Part shown: in pieces, positions 1-5,572 of the stretch
How positions within the stretch are numbered: position 1 is the stretch's first letter
How the letters are laid out: each line of letters starts with the position of its first letter
Position numbers and translations under genes: made by a program
Notes under the pieces: model-generated
Database searches by the model: none
What the model was told of the DNA's origin: nothing
The model's input: only the letters and a program-made list of their open reading frames with translations
From: Campylobacterales bacterium
GTDB lineage: Bacteria; Campylobacterota; Campylobacteria; Campylobacterales; QNZT01
Length of the DNA stretch: 6,537 bases
Direction of reading: 5' to 3'
Assembly (NCBI GenBank): GCA_015489185.1
Contig: WGAE01000268.1
Span: 1 to 6,537 of the forward strand

Positions 1-277
1 CGCCATTTTGATCAAACCCAATCAGATCGGCTCCGTCACTGAAACGATGAACACCGTCAGACTCGCGCAACGCAACGGTTACAAATGTGTCATGAGCCAC
101 CGAAGCGGTGAAAGCGAAGATGCCTTTATCGCAGATTTTGCCGTCGCGCTCAATACCGGGGAAATCAAAACCGGTTCCACCGCAAGGGGCGAAAGAACGG
201 CAAAATACAACCGACTGCTCGAGATTGAAAGAGAGCTTGGATTCGGGGAGTACCCCGGTAAAACCATCTTCTCCTGA
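1..277 (+). CDS. eno: Enolase, C-terminal fragment (5' end outside the window)
   Basis: This is the last 91 codons of enolase, the cytoplasmic glycolytic enzyme that interconverts 2-phosphoglycerate and phosphoenolpyruvate. The frame is open from base 2 and ends at TGA 275-277. Seen in the fragment: the ILIKPNQIGSVTET strand, whose Lys (fragment residue 5) is the catalytic base in known enolases; the SHRSGE loop (residues 32-37), whose His-Arg-Ser contact substrate; and EIKTGS (54-59), whose Lys binds the substrate carboxylate. All active-site residues expected in this part are present, and the C-terminus (ends KTIFS) has normal length, so nothing suggests decay. The stop shares one base with the ATG of the next gene (TGATG), implying translational coupling. 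About four fifths of the protein lies upstream. Identification is secure. Confidence 0.97.
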   Translation, partial: AILIKPNQIGSVTETMNTVRLAQRNGYKCVMSHRSGESEDAFIADFAVALNTGEIKTGSTARGERTAKYNRLLEIERELGFGEYPGKTIFS

Positions 278-570
278 TGCCGCACGTTACCGACGAAATT
301 ATCGAGGAAAAGAGGCAAAAAAGAGAAAAAGGATTCTCTTTTTTGCAAGTCCTTTTTCTGATTTTACTCGTGCTGCTCGCTGCGATCTACATGGGCGAAA
401 CGCTCTTTGGAGAAAACTCACTGGAAGTACTCAACGCGCTTAAAAAACAGCAAAAAATACTTGATACAAAAATCAAACGTATCAGTCATGAAAATGCTAT
501 CCTGCAAAAAAAATATTTTGAACTCAAGGCGCTGATGCCGGACGTTGACGAGGATACACCGCAAAAATGA
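277..570 (+). CDS. FtsB/DivIC-like single-pass membrane coiled-coil protein
   Basis: This 97-residue protein has a charged cytoplasmic N-terminus (1-19, rich in Glu, Lys and Arg), one hydrophobic segment at about 20-40, then a GEN-S motif and a heptad-like helix (about 48-86) with regularly spaced Leu and Ile and a central ENAILQ. This is the septum formation initiator (FtsB/DivIC/FtsL) plan. Known members form a periplasmic coiled coil bridging FtsQ and FtsL/FtsW at the division septum; a role in division here is inferred from that resemblance, since such small coiled coils align weakly. It starts at the ATG overlapping the eno stop by 1 nt and ends in a 4-nt ATGA overlap with the next gene, so translation is probably coupled throughout. 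It matches in position and size the small protein I recall after eno in Campylobacter (Cj1671c). An A8 run lies at 506-513. It could instead be a generic membrane coiled-coil protein. Confidence 0.82.
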   Translation: MPHVTDEIIEEKRQKREKGFSFLQVLFLILLVLLAAIYMGETLFGENSLEVLNALKKQQKILDTKIKRISHENAILQKKYFELKALMPDVDEDTPQK

Positions 571-1253
571 AAGCTTTCTCCTTTATTTCACTGATGTTTT
601 TGATCACGTTGACGTTATATGCCAGAGAAAACCCGTTCGTACCTGTCGCAACTTACGGCGGTGAACCGCCTGTCACCCCGCTTCCCGTGCCCGATTTTCA
701 TCCGAAACCGGAACCGATCCAGGTGATCAACGAAGCGAAATGTATCGCGAAACCTCTACCGCCGACAGAGAGTGCTGAACAAAACAAGACCTCCGTATGG
801 AAACAGACCCCCAAACCCCGAAAACACCCAAAACCGATTCTGTTCGTCGAAAAAAAAATCAAAAAGAGAAGCACCCCGCGACGAAAAATCGTTCATCACA
901 CAAGAAAAAGACATACCATACATCACCATCACAAAACAATACGTTGGCGTTTACTCTACAAAGATACAAATCTGCAAATCCTGCACAAAGGCAATCAGCT
1001 TAAAATATTGGGACACGATCCGATTGTTACAGACTTCATGATCTCCAACCCGCCGAGACTGGTGCTCGATTTCGGTAACGATTTTGTCTATTATGAAACC
1101 GTACGCAGGAACATTTCTACTTCTTCAATACTCAAACAACTCAAAATCGGAACACATGACTGCTTTTATCGCGTTACTTTCGTGCTCAAACACTCTGCAA
1201 AATATCATTTAAGAAAAATCAAGAGAGGGTATTTGATCAGTTTTTATCGGTAA
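567..1253 (+). CDS. Secreted AMIN-domain protein with Pro/basic/His linker (CgpA/Cj1670c-like)
   Basis: This 228-residue protein starts at the ATG overlapping the preceding stop by 4 nt. Residues 1-19 form a Sec-type signal sequence (MKAFSFISLMFLITLTLYA), with cleavage likely near ARENPF. A proline-rich segment (24-90) follows, then a strongly basic, His-rich linker (about 96-128, including four consecutive His at 119-122). A C-terminal AMIN-like beta domain (about 129-228) shows the pattern NPPRLVLDFGNDF followed by KIGTHD and RVTFVL. AMIN domains in proteins such as AmiC and PilQ bind peptidoglycan or envelope structures, so a periplasmic envelope role is inferred. Position after eno and the small coiled-coil protein matches Campylobacter Cj1670c/CgpA, a known N-glycoprotein. 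Residues 71-75 (EQNKT) fit the PglB sequon D/E-X-N-X-S/T. An A9 run lies at 850-858. The 3' end overlaps the convergent antiporter gene by 17 nt. The exact function is unknown. Confidence 0.82.
   Translation: MKAFSFISLMFLITLTLYARENPFVPVATYGGEPPVTPLPVPDFHPKPEPIQVINEAKCIAKPLPPTESAEQNKTSVWKQTPKPRKHPKPILFVEKKIKKRSTPRRKIVHHTRKRHTIHHHHKTIRWRLLYKDTNLQILHKGNQLKILGHDPIVTDFMISNPPRLVLDFGNDFVYYETVRRNISTSSILKQLKIGTHDCFYRVTFVLKHSAKYHLRKIKRGYLISFYR
777..791 (+). other. Candidate bacterial N-glycosylation sequon (EQNKT) in the AMIN protein
   Basis: Codons GAA CAA AAC AAG ACC encode Glu-Gln-Asn-Lys-Thr at residues 71-75. This satisfies the PglB-type sequon D/E-X-N-X-S/T with no Pro at either X. It lies after the signal peptide, in a probably unstructured Pro/Lys-rich stretch, which is where oligosaccharyltransferases of this family act. 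It is the only such sequon in the protein. Whether this organism has a pgl locus cannot be seen here. Confidence 0.45.
1237..1253. other. Convergent 3' overlap of two genes (17 nt)
   Basis: The plus-strand AMIN gene ends at TAA 1251-1253. The minus-strand antiporter gene ends at 1237 (TGA, read from plus-strand TCA 1237-1239). The coding tails therefore overlap tail to tail by 17 nt. I see no stem-loop with a U-tract in either direction between about 1180 and 1320. Confidence 0.9.
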
Positions 1254-2415
1254 GACGTTTACGTTTGACGTTTTGATAACGAGCAATCAGTTTGATCGAC
1301 ACCATCACAATGATCACCTCAAACAAACTCGCCAGAATAAACGCATAATATTCAAACTGAATAATCTTGTTGGTATGATACCCCAGTGAAGCGATCGCAA
1401 CAAGCAGTGTCAGCGGCATAGAGTGGGAGAGTGCAAAAAGTACCATCTCTTTGAAACGTAAAATCCTGAAAAAGGCCACTGCCGAAAGCATACGAATCGC
1501 GATCATCGAGGCGGTAATCATCAACGCAAATACGACAAGTCCCTCTTCCTGTAACGCTTCAAGTTTAAATGTCGAACCGGTATAAACAAAAAAGATCGGT
1601 ACCAGAAAACCAAACCCGAATGTCGACAATTTATGCGGCAGCTGTTGATGATGCTCAAAAAAGGTAGCGATGAAGACACCCGCAATGAAAGCACCGAACG
1701 CAATCTCCAGATCGAGTATCAGCATCACCGCGATCATCAGAAAAAAGAGCGCCATACTCAGACGAATATCTTTTTCATCTTTATCCCAATCCAGCGGAAT
1801 CAGATAAGTTTTAAACTCCGGATACCACCAGAAAAGTACCTGAAAAAGTTTGAAAATGATTGCAAGAGAGAGTAAAAAGAGCACCAGCAAACCGAGCGTC
1901 TCATAAAGCTCAATACCGTAACCGTGCTTGAGCATCGCTCCGGTCACCGTCAGTGCGATAATACTGACCAACTCTCCCAGTACACCGATTTGCATCGAGA
2001 GATTGAGCCAGCGTGTCTCTTTACCGTACTCTTTGTAAAGTGTCACGATCAAACCGACCGAAATCAACGGTAAAAAAAGTGTAAAGATCGTATCGAAACC
2101 GACACTCTTGACGCTTATGTAAGAGAAGAGATAAAGTAACATCATGTAGATCAAACCGCGGGTTTTCAGCTTCCTGTCCAGCTTCAGCAGCTGACGGAGA
2201 TTGACTTCCATCCCCGCAAGGAACATCAGATAGAAAAAACCGACCTCTGCAATCAGTTCAAACAGGTGATTTTCACCCAGAAAATGGAAATACCCCATGA
2301 CCGTACCGAGAATGATCTCGACAGGTGTTGTCGGAATCTGTAAAAGACGCGAAATATAGGGGGATATGAAGATGATTATCGAAAGCGTGACGATAATGGA
2401 GACTGCATTATCCAT
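1237..2415 (-). CDS. CPA2-family cation:proton antiporter (KefB/NapA-like membrane domain)
   Basis: This 392-residue polytopic membrane protein has about eleven to thirteen hydrophobic segments and fits the Na+/H+ exchanger family (CPA2 branch). Visible signatures are an N-terminal helix into IPTTPVEIILGTVMG (27-41), FYLMFLAGMEVNLRQL (61-76, the usual FLAGxE/D element), the crossover-helix region IGVLGELVSIIAL (143-155), and AFGAFIAGVFIA in the second half. It probably exchanges Na+ or K+ for H+ across the inner membrane; the ion is not predictable. There is no C-terminal TrkA-N/RCK domain, unlike KefB/KefC, so nucleotide or glutathione gating is not expected. Glu148 occupies the place where most CPA2 proteins have Asp. 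The ATG at 2415 overlaps the bioB stop by 8 nt without a recognisable Shine-Dalgarno sequence, which suggests reinitiation by ribosomes ending bioB. The 3' end overlaps the opposing AMIN gene. Family assignment is firm; the substrate is open. Confidence 0.88.
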   Translation of the reverse strand: MDNAVSIIVTLSIIIFISPYISRLLQIPTTPVEIILGTVMGYFHFLGENHLFELIAEVGFFYLMFLAGMEVNLRQLLKLDRKLKTRGLIYMMLLYLFSYISVKSVGFDTIFTLFLPLISVGLIVTLYKEYGKETRWLNLSMQIGVLGELVSIIALTVTGAMLKHGYGIELYETLGLLVLFLLSLAIIFKLFQVLFWWYPEFKTYLIPLDWDKDEKDIRLSMALFFLMIAVMLILDLEIAFGAFIAGVFIATFFEHHQQLPHKLSTFGFGFLVPIFFVYTGSTFKLEALQEEGLVVFALMITASMIAIRMLSAVAFFRILRFKEMVLFALSHSMPLTLLVAIASLGYHTNKIIQFEYYAFILASLFEVIIVMVSIKLIARYQNVKRKRLTDKN

Positions 2416-3256
2416 GACAACTTGCTGCGATTTTTAACCCGAGCGATTCGAGCATGACAATATCTTTGTCGGGTGCGTTTCCCTTTGTCGTCAGATAGTT
2501 TCCGATGACAATCGAATTGGCGCCTGCTGTAAAAATCTCCGCCTGACGTTCACCGAACATCCGCTCCCTGCCGCCGGCAACCATAATCATCGCATTCGGC
2601 AGCTGTGATTTGACGTAGCGTACAATCTCCAGCGCTTTGTCGATATCAAGCGGATTCTCTTTCAACGGCAAAGCGGGATTGGGATGATAGAAGTTGATCG
2701 CAACCGACGTCGGTGAAAGCGCTTTAAGCGACGCAACCATCGAAGTTCTGTCCGCTTCACTCTCACCCATACCGAAAATCCCGCCGCTGCATAGATCGAG
2801 TCCGACACTTTTGACATTTTCACACGTTTCGTATCGCTCCTCCCAGGTATGAGTCGTGCAGATTTTCGGATAATATTCGCGGGAAGATTCGAGATTGTGA
2901 TTATAACTGCCGACACCTGCTTTTTTCAGTTCATGAAGTTGTTCGACCGTTGCCGTACCGTTACAGGCAATAATATTCAAATCCGGCTCCGCCTTTTTGA
3001 CCGCCGCCGCTGCTTCACAGACAAATGAGAGAATTTTATCATCAATCCCTCTTCCTGCCGTCACCAGACAAAAGCCGATCGCACGATTTGCCCTTGCCAA
3101 CTTTGCTTCATGAACAATCTGATCGATCGCTTTATATTTGTAGCGTTCGATGTCTGCATGATAATGCGCACTTTGGGTACAAAAAGCACAATCTTCACTG
3201 CAACTTCCGCTGGAGATGTTGCTGATTGCACAAAGAAAAACCGTTTTATCAGGCAT
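2408..3256 (-). CDS. bioB: Biotin synthase BioB
   Basis: This radical-SAM enzyme makes biotin from dethiobiotin by inserting sulfur. With the start at 3256 it has 282 residues, near the short Campylobacterota form as I recall it. The CSEDCAFC motif (Cys19, 23, 26) binds the [4Fe-4S]-SAM cluster. Cys63 (GFCLVTAG), Cys98 (ACNG), Cys156 (LCSGG) and Arg230 (VAGGRE) match the [2Fe-2S] sulfur-donor ligands of known BioB. YNHNLE (118-123) and GGIFGMGES (158-166) are also typical. No key residue is missing. Start choice: ATG 3256 overlaps the topA stop by 8 nt (ATGCCTGA) and puts the conserved LCAISN block at residue 8, as I recall for relatives. An in-frame ATG at 3286 adds ten residues of low similarity but has a better AAGGA, 5 nt upstream, inside topA; it remains possible. 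The 3' end overlaps the antiporter gene by 8 nt. No other biotin gene is nearby. Confidence 0.95.
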   Translation of the reverse strand: MPDKTVFLCAISNISSGSCSEDCAFCTQSAHYHADIERYKYKAIDQIVHEAKLARANRAIGFCLVTAGRGIDDKILSFVCEAAAAVKKAEPDLNIIACNGTATVEQLHELKKAGVGSYNHNLESSREYYPKICTTHTWEERYETCENVKSVGLDLCSGGIFGMGESEADRTSMVASLKALSPTSVAINFYHPNPALPLKENPLDIDKALEIVRYVKSQLPNAMIMVAGGRERMFGERQAEIFTAGANSIVIGNYLTTKGNAPDKDIVMLESLGLKIAASCHG

Positions 3257-5321
3257 CTTCACGGTGTTTGCATTTGATACATTCATAAATATCCTTTTTG
3301 CGGAAAGTCCGCTCCGCCATCAGATAACCGCACTCGGGACACTTTCGGTCGACAGGTCTATAGGTCGAAATAAACCGGCATTTGGGATAGTTCGCACAGC
3401 CGTAAAACTTCCCTCTGCGCGATTTACGCTCGACAATTCCTCCGCCACACTCGGGACACGCCACCCCTTCGAGTGTCGGTAATACTTTCTTCTCTTTTTC
3501 GGTTCCGTCGATATTGCGCGTATATTTACACTTCGGAAAACCGCTGCAGGCGATAAACTCACCGTAACGCCCTTTTCTTCTGAGCAACTCCTCACCGCAC
3601 TGCGGACACTTCTCTCCTGTCGGTACGGCAACTTTCTGGCTCTTGATATTTTTCTTGCCCTTCTCGATCTCTTCGATAAACGGCTGATAAAACTCCCAAA
3701 GCACCTTCTGCCACTCTTTTTTCCCCTCAGCGATCTCATCCAGCTCCTCTTCAAGTCTGGCGGTAAAGTTGCTGTCAACAATCTCCGGAAAGTGTTGCTC
3801 CAGCATCTCGATCACTTTGAAGGCAATCTCCGTCGGGATCAACTGCTTCTTCTCAATCTCGATATAATTACGCGATGTAAGCAAGGAGATGGTCGGTGCG
3901 TAGGTCGACGGACGCCCGATCTCCAGAGACTCCAGTTTTTTGATCAGACTCGCTTCAGAATAGCGCGACGGCGGCTCGGTAAAGTGCTGGTTCGCTTTGA
4001 GCTCGCTCAGCTCCACCTCCTGCCCCTCTTTCAGATCCGGAAGCAGTTTATCTTTATCACCGGTACCGAGTACTCTGTAAAAACCGTCGAAAATCAACTT
4101 TCTGCCCGTCGCCTTGAACTTACCGTGTTCGGAAGCAAAAATGATCGACTGCGACTCGAAAATAGCATCGGTCATCTGAGAGGCGATGAAGCGATTATAG
4201 ATCAATGTATAAAGCTTCAGTTCGTCAGGCTTGAGGTACTGCTTCGCAATCTGCGGCGTAAAGGAGAGAATTGTCGGACGAATCGCTTCGTGCGCCTCCT
4301 GCGCCCCTTTTGATTTCGATTTATAATATTTCGGTTTCTCGGGCAGATACTTATCGCCGTATTCACTCTTGATCTTCTCCCGCGCCGCATCGATCGCTTC
4401 CTGCGCTATATTGAGGCTGTCGGTACGCATATAGGTGATCACACCCATCGTTCCCTGATCGGTCTGCACACCCTCATAAAGTGTCTGGGCAACCATCATC
4501 GTCTTACGCGGGCTGAACCCAAGTACCGAAGAAGCGGTCTGTTGCAGAGTCGATGTCATGAAAGGCGGATTGGTCGAAGTTTTACGCTGACGCTTCTCGA
4601 TCTTTTCAACTCTGTAATGCTCATTTTTGAGTCTGCTTTCGATCTCTCTGGCACGCTTTTCGCTGGAGATCGTCATCTTTTCGATCTTCTCCCCTTCAAA
4701 CTCCACCAGAATCGATTCGATCGTCTTGTCAAAAAGTGCGTCAACACTCCAGTACTCGACCGGCACAAACGCTTTGATCTCACGCTCTCGATCGACGACA
4801 ATCTTCAGCGCCGCACTTTGTACACGCCCCGCGCTCAACCCTTTTTGAATCTTGGAAGAGATCAACGGTGAAAGTTTATACCCAACAATCCGATCGAGCA
4901 AACGCCTCGCCTGCTGAGCATTGACACTGTCAAGATCAATTTTACGCGGATTTTGTAGCGAATGATCGATCGCCTTTTTGGTAATCTCATGAAAGACGAT
5001 GCGCGGAATCTCATCAATATTCGCGCCGATCGCTTTGGCAATATGATACCCGATCGCCTCCCCTTCGCGGTCCTCATCGGTCGCGATATAGACTTTGTCA
5101 CTCTTTTTGGCAAGCTCCTTGATCTCCTTGACCACTTTCGAGTGATCGCGGGAAACCCGATACTCGGGAATAAACTCCTGCCCTTCGATTTTGATCCCGA
5201 ACGAACTCTTCGGAAGATCACGAATATGCCCTTTCGAAGCGACAACCGTATACTCTTTACCTAAAAAGTTTTCAATCGTTTTCGCTTTCGTTGGTGACTC
5301 GACTATAATTAGATTTTTCAA
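3249..5321 (-). CDS. topA: DNA topoisomerase I (type IA)
   Basis: This is the type IA topoisomerase that relaxes negative supercoils by nicking one strand through a 5'-phosphotyrosine. Numbering uses the 690-residue form from TTG 5321. The Toprim domain starts at MKNLIIVESPTKAKT, with Glu8 and the acidic triad Asp82-x-Asp84-x-Glu86 (TDEDREGE). NAQQARRLLDRIVGYKLSP (134-152) and GLSAGRVQSAAL are conserved core blocks. The catalytic Tyr297 lies in GVITYMRTDS. Three C-terminal Cys4 zinc ribbons occur at about 572-599, 622-649 and 661-684. Start choice: an upstream in-frame TTG at 5342 is only about 9 nt from the predicted transcription start and lacks a ribosome site. TTG 5321 has a GGA 8 nt upstream and gives the canonical N-terminus of the family. 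It is the first gene of the apparent topA-bioB-antiporter operon, with an 8-nt overlap into bioB. Confidence 0.96.
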   Translation of the reverse strand: MKNLIIVESPTKAKTIENFLGKEYTVVASKGHIRDLPKSSFGIKIEGQEFIPEYRVSRDHSKVVKEIKELAKKSDKVYIATDEDREGEAIGYHIAKAIGANIDEIPRIVFHEITKKAIDHSLQNPRKIDLDSVNAQQARRLLDRIVGYKLSPLISSKIQKGLSAGRVQSAALKIVVDREREIKAFVPVEYWSVDALFDKTIESILVEFEGEKIEKMTISSEKRAREIESRLKNEHYRVEKIEKRQRKTSTNPPFMTSTLQQTASSVLGFSPRKTMMVAQTLYEGVQTDQGTMGVITYMRTDSLNIAQEAIDAAREKIKSEYGDKYLPEKPKYYKSKSKGAQEAHEAIRPTILSFTPQIAKQYLKPDELKLYTLIYNRFIASQMTDAIFESQSIIFASEHGKFKATGRKLIFDGFYRVLGTGDKDKLLPDLKEGQEVELSELKANQHFTEPPSRYSEASLIKKLESLEIGRPSTYAPTISLLTSRNYIEIEKKQLIPTEIAFKVIEMLEQHFPEIVDSNFTARLEEELDEIAEGKKEWQKVLWEFYQPFIEEIEKGKKNIKSQKVAVPTGEKCPQCGEELLRRKGRYGEFIACSGFPKCKYTRNIDGTEKEKKVLPTLEGVACPECGGGIVERKSRRGKFYGCANYPKCRFISTYRPVDRKCPECGYLMAERTFRKKDIYECIKCKHREDA

Positions 5322-5333
5322 ACTTTGATTCCA

Positions 5334-5362
5334 TTTAAACAAATTTTTTAGGCCCGTATTAT
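5334..5362 (+). promoter_or_regulatory. Candidate sigma-70 promoter for the 21-codon ORF
   Basis: The plus strand has TTTAAA (5334-5339), a 17-nt spacer and TATTAT (5357-5362), matching the -35 and -10 consensus at 4 and 5 of 6 positions. The predicted start near 5369 lies just before an AGGAGG and an ATG. The -10 is almost superimposed on the topA -10, which reads the other way, so the two could be one bidirectional promoter or the plus-strand match could be incidental. Confidence 0.4.
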
Positions 5363-5366
5363 AGCA
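5358..5366 (-). promoter_or_regulatory. Extended -10 promoter of the topA operon
   Basis: On the minus strand the sequence reads TGCTATAAT, a perfect extended -10 (TGn plus TATAAT). Transcription should start near 5351, giving a leader of about 30 nt to TTG 5321. No good -35 box lies 17 nt upstream. That fits Campylobacterota sigma-70 promoters, which as a group lack a conserved -35 and rely on the extended -10 and AT-rich upstream DNA. Confidence 0.75.
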
Positions 5367-5376
5367 GAATTTAATT

Positions 5377-5382
5377 AGGAGG
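5377..5382 (+). promoter_or_regulatory. Perfect Shine-Dalgarno AGGAGG before the 21-codon ORF
   Basis: AGGAGG is fully complementary to the 16S anti-Shine-Dalgarno sequence and ends 4 nt before ATG 5387, slightly closer than ideal. It is the strongest ribosome binding site I found in the window, yet it precedes no long gene. Confidence 0.5.
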
Positions 5383-5386
5383 ATAT

Positions 5387-5452
5387 ATGAAAGAGGCTAT
5401 TTCCGGGGCAAAAAAGAGAAAAAGTATCTTGGTTTTACAAAATATTGTATAA
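5387..5452 (+). CDS. Possible 21-residue basic microprotein or leader peptide
   Basis: ATG 5387 to TAA 5450-5452 encodes a 21-residue peptide. It starts MKEAISGAKKRKS, contains a KKRK cluster and ends in a short hydrophobic stretch (ILVLQNIV). Support comes only from signals: perfect AGGAGG, ATG at usable spacing, and a plausible promoter giving a leader of about 18 nt. I do not recognise the peptide. It ends about 55 nt before the flagellin -35 and has no downstream partner in its own transcript unless that transcript reads into the flagellin gene. It could be a true small protein, a translated leader of a longer flagellin transcript, or a chance ORF in an AT-rich spacer. Length alone gives no statistical support. 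Confidence 0.35.
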   Translation: MKEAISGAKKRKSILVLQNIV

Positions 5453-5489
5453 AAAATATAACTGCTTCAAATAGTACAAGAAAGGTAAA

Positions 5490-5503
5490 TTTTTTTCAAA
5501 AAA
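5490..5503 (+). other. T7-C-A6 tract just upstream of the flagellin promoter
   Basis: Seven T, one C and six A lie directly upstream of the sigma-28 -35 element at 5507. Such A/T tracts often bend DNA or act as UP-like elements that contact the RNA polymerase alpha C-terminal domain. A regulatory role is inferred from position only. Confidence 0.3.
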
Positions 5504-5506
5504 GGG

Positions 5507-5533
5507 TTAAGTTTCTTTACTTCAGTACGATTT
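5507..5533 (+). promoter_or_regulatory. Sigma-28 (FliA) promoter of the flagellin gene
   Basis: TTAAGTTT (5507-5514), exactly 11 nt, then TACGATTT (5526-5533). The known sigma-28 consensus is TAAAGTTT-N11-GCCGATAA, and the core CGAT and spacing match exactly. Transcription should start near 5540, giving a leader of about 44 nt. This places the flagellin in the late flagellar class controlled by FliA and its anti-sigma factor FlgM. Confidence 0.85.
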
Positions 5534-5543
5534 AGTTTCTGTA

Positions 5544-5559
5544 ATGGCAAGGATGCCAT
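5544..5559 (+). promoter_or_regulatory. Leader hairpin presenting a CsrA-type GGA loop
   Basis: ATGGCA (5544-5549), loop AGGA (5550-5553), TGCCAT (5554-5559) form a perfect 6-bp stem with a tetraloop at the very 5' end of the predicted flagellin mRNA. Positions 5548-5555 (CAAGGATG) equal the core CARGGAUG of the known CsrA-selected consensus. CsrA prefers GGA in a hairpin loop. There is no U-tract, so it is not a terminator. Confidence 0.6.
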
Positions 5560-5572
5560 AAATCAACATCAA

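Noticed and set aside
79..443. Open frames on both strands over the eno tail and the following gene (79-348 minus, 108-443 plus)
   Set aside because: They overlap clearly conserved enolase and coiled-coil codons and have no recognisable protein features.
772..1041. Alternative plus-strand frames inside the AMIN gene
   Set aside because: They arise from A-rich, Lys-rich codons read out of frame; the signal peptide and AMIN pattern are in the annotated frame.
3792..5264. Long plus-strand frames opposite topA (3792-4313, 4542-4871, 4962-5264)
   Set aside because: They lie antisense to strongly conserved topoisomerase codons, with no ribosome site or domain; they are codon-bias shadows.
5545..5558. 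Sigma-54 promoter from TGGCA...TGCCA
   Set aside because: Sigma-54 needs GG and GC about 10 nt apart; here the gap is 7 nt, and the sequence lies downstream of a good sigma-28 promoter as part of a hairpin.
5544..5559. Intrinsic terminator at the leader hairpin
   Set aside because: The stem is only 6 bp and no U-tract follows; an AT-rich leader with a ribosome site follows instead.
5544..5561. Five-codon plus-strand mini-ORF (ATG GCA AGG ATG CCA TAA) in the flagellin leader
   Set aside because: It has no ribosome site and sits within the hairpin; the ATG is explained by the stem sequence. It would matter only if the message were translated as leaderless.
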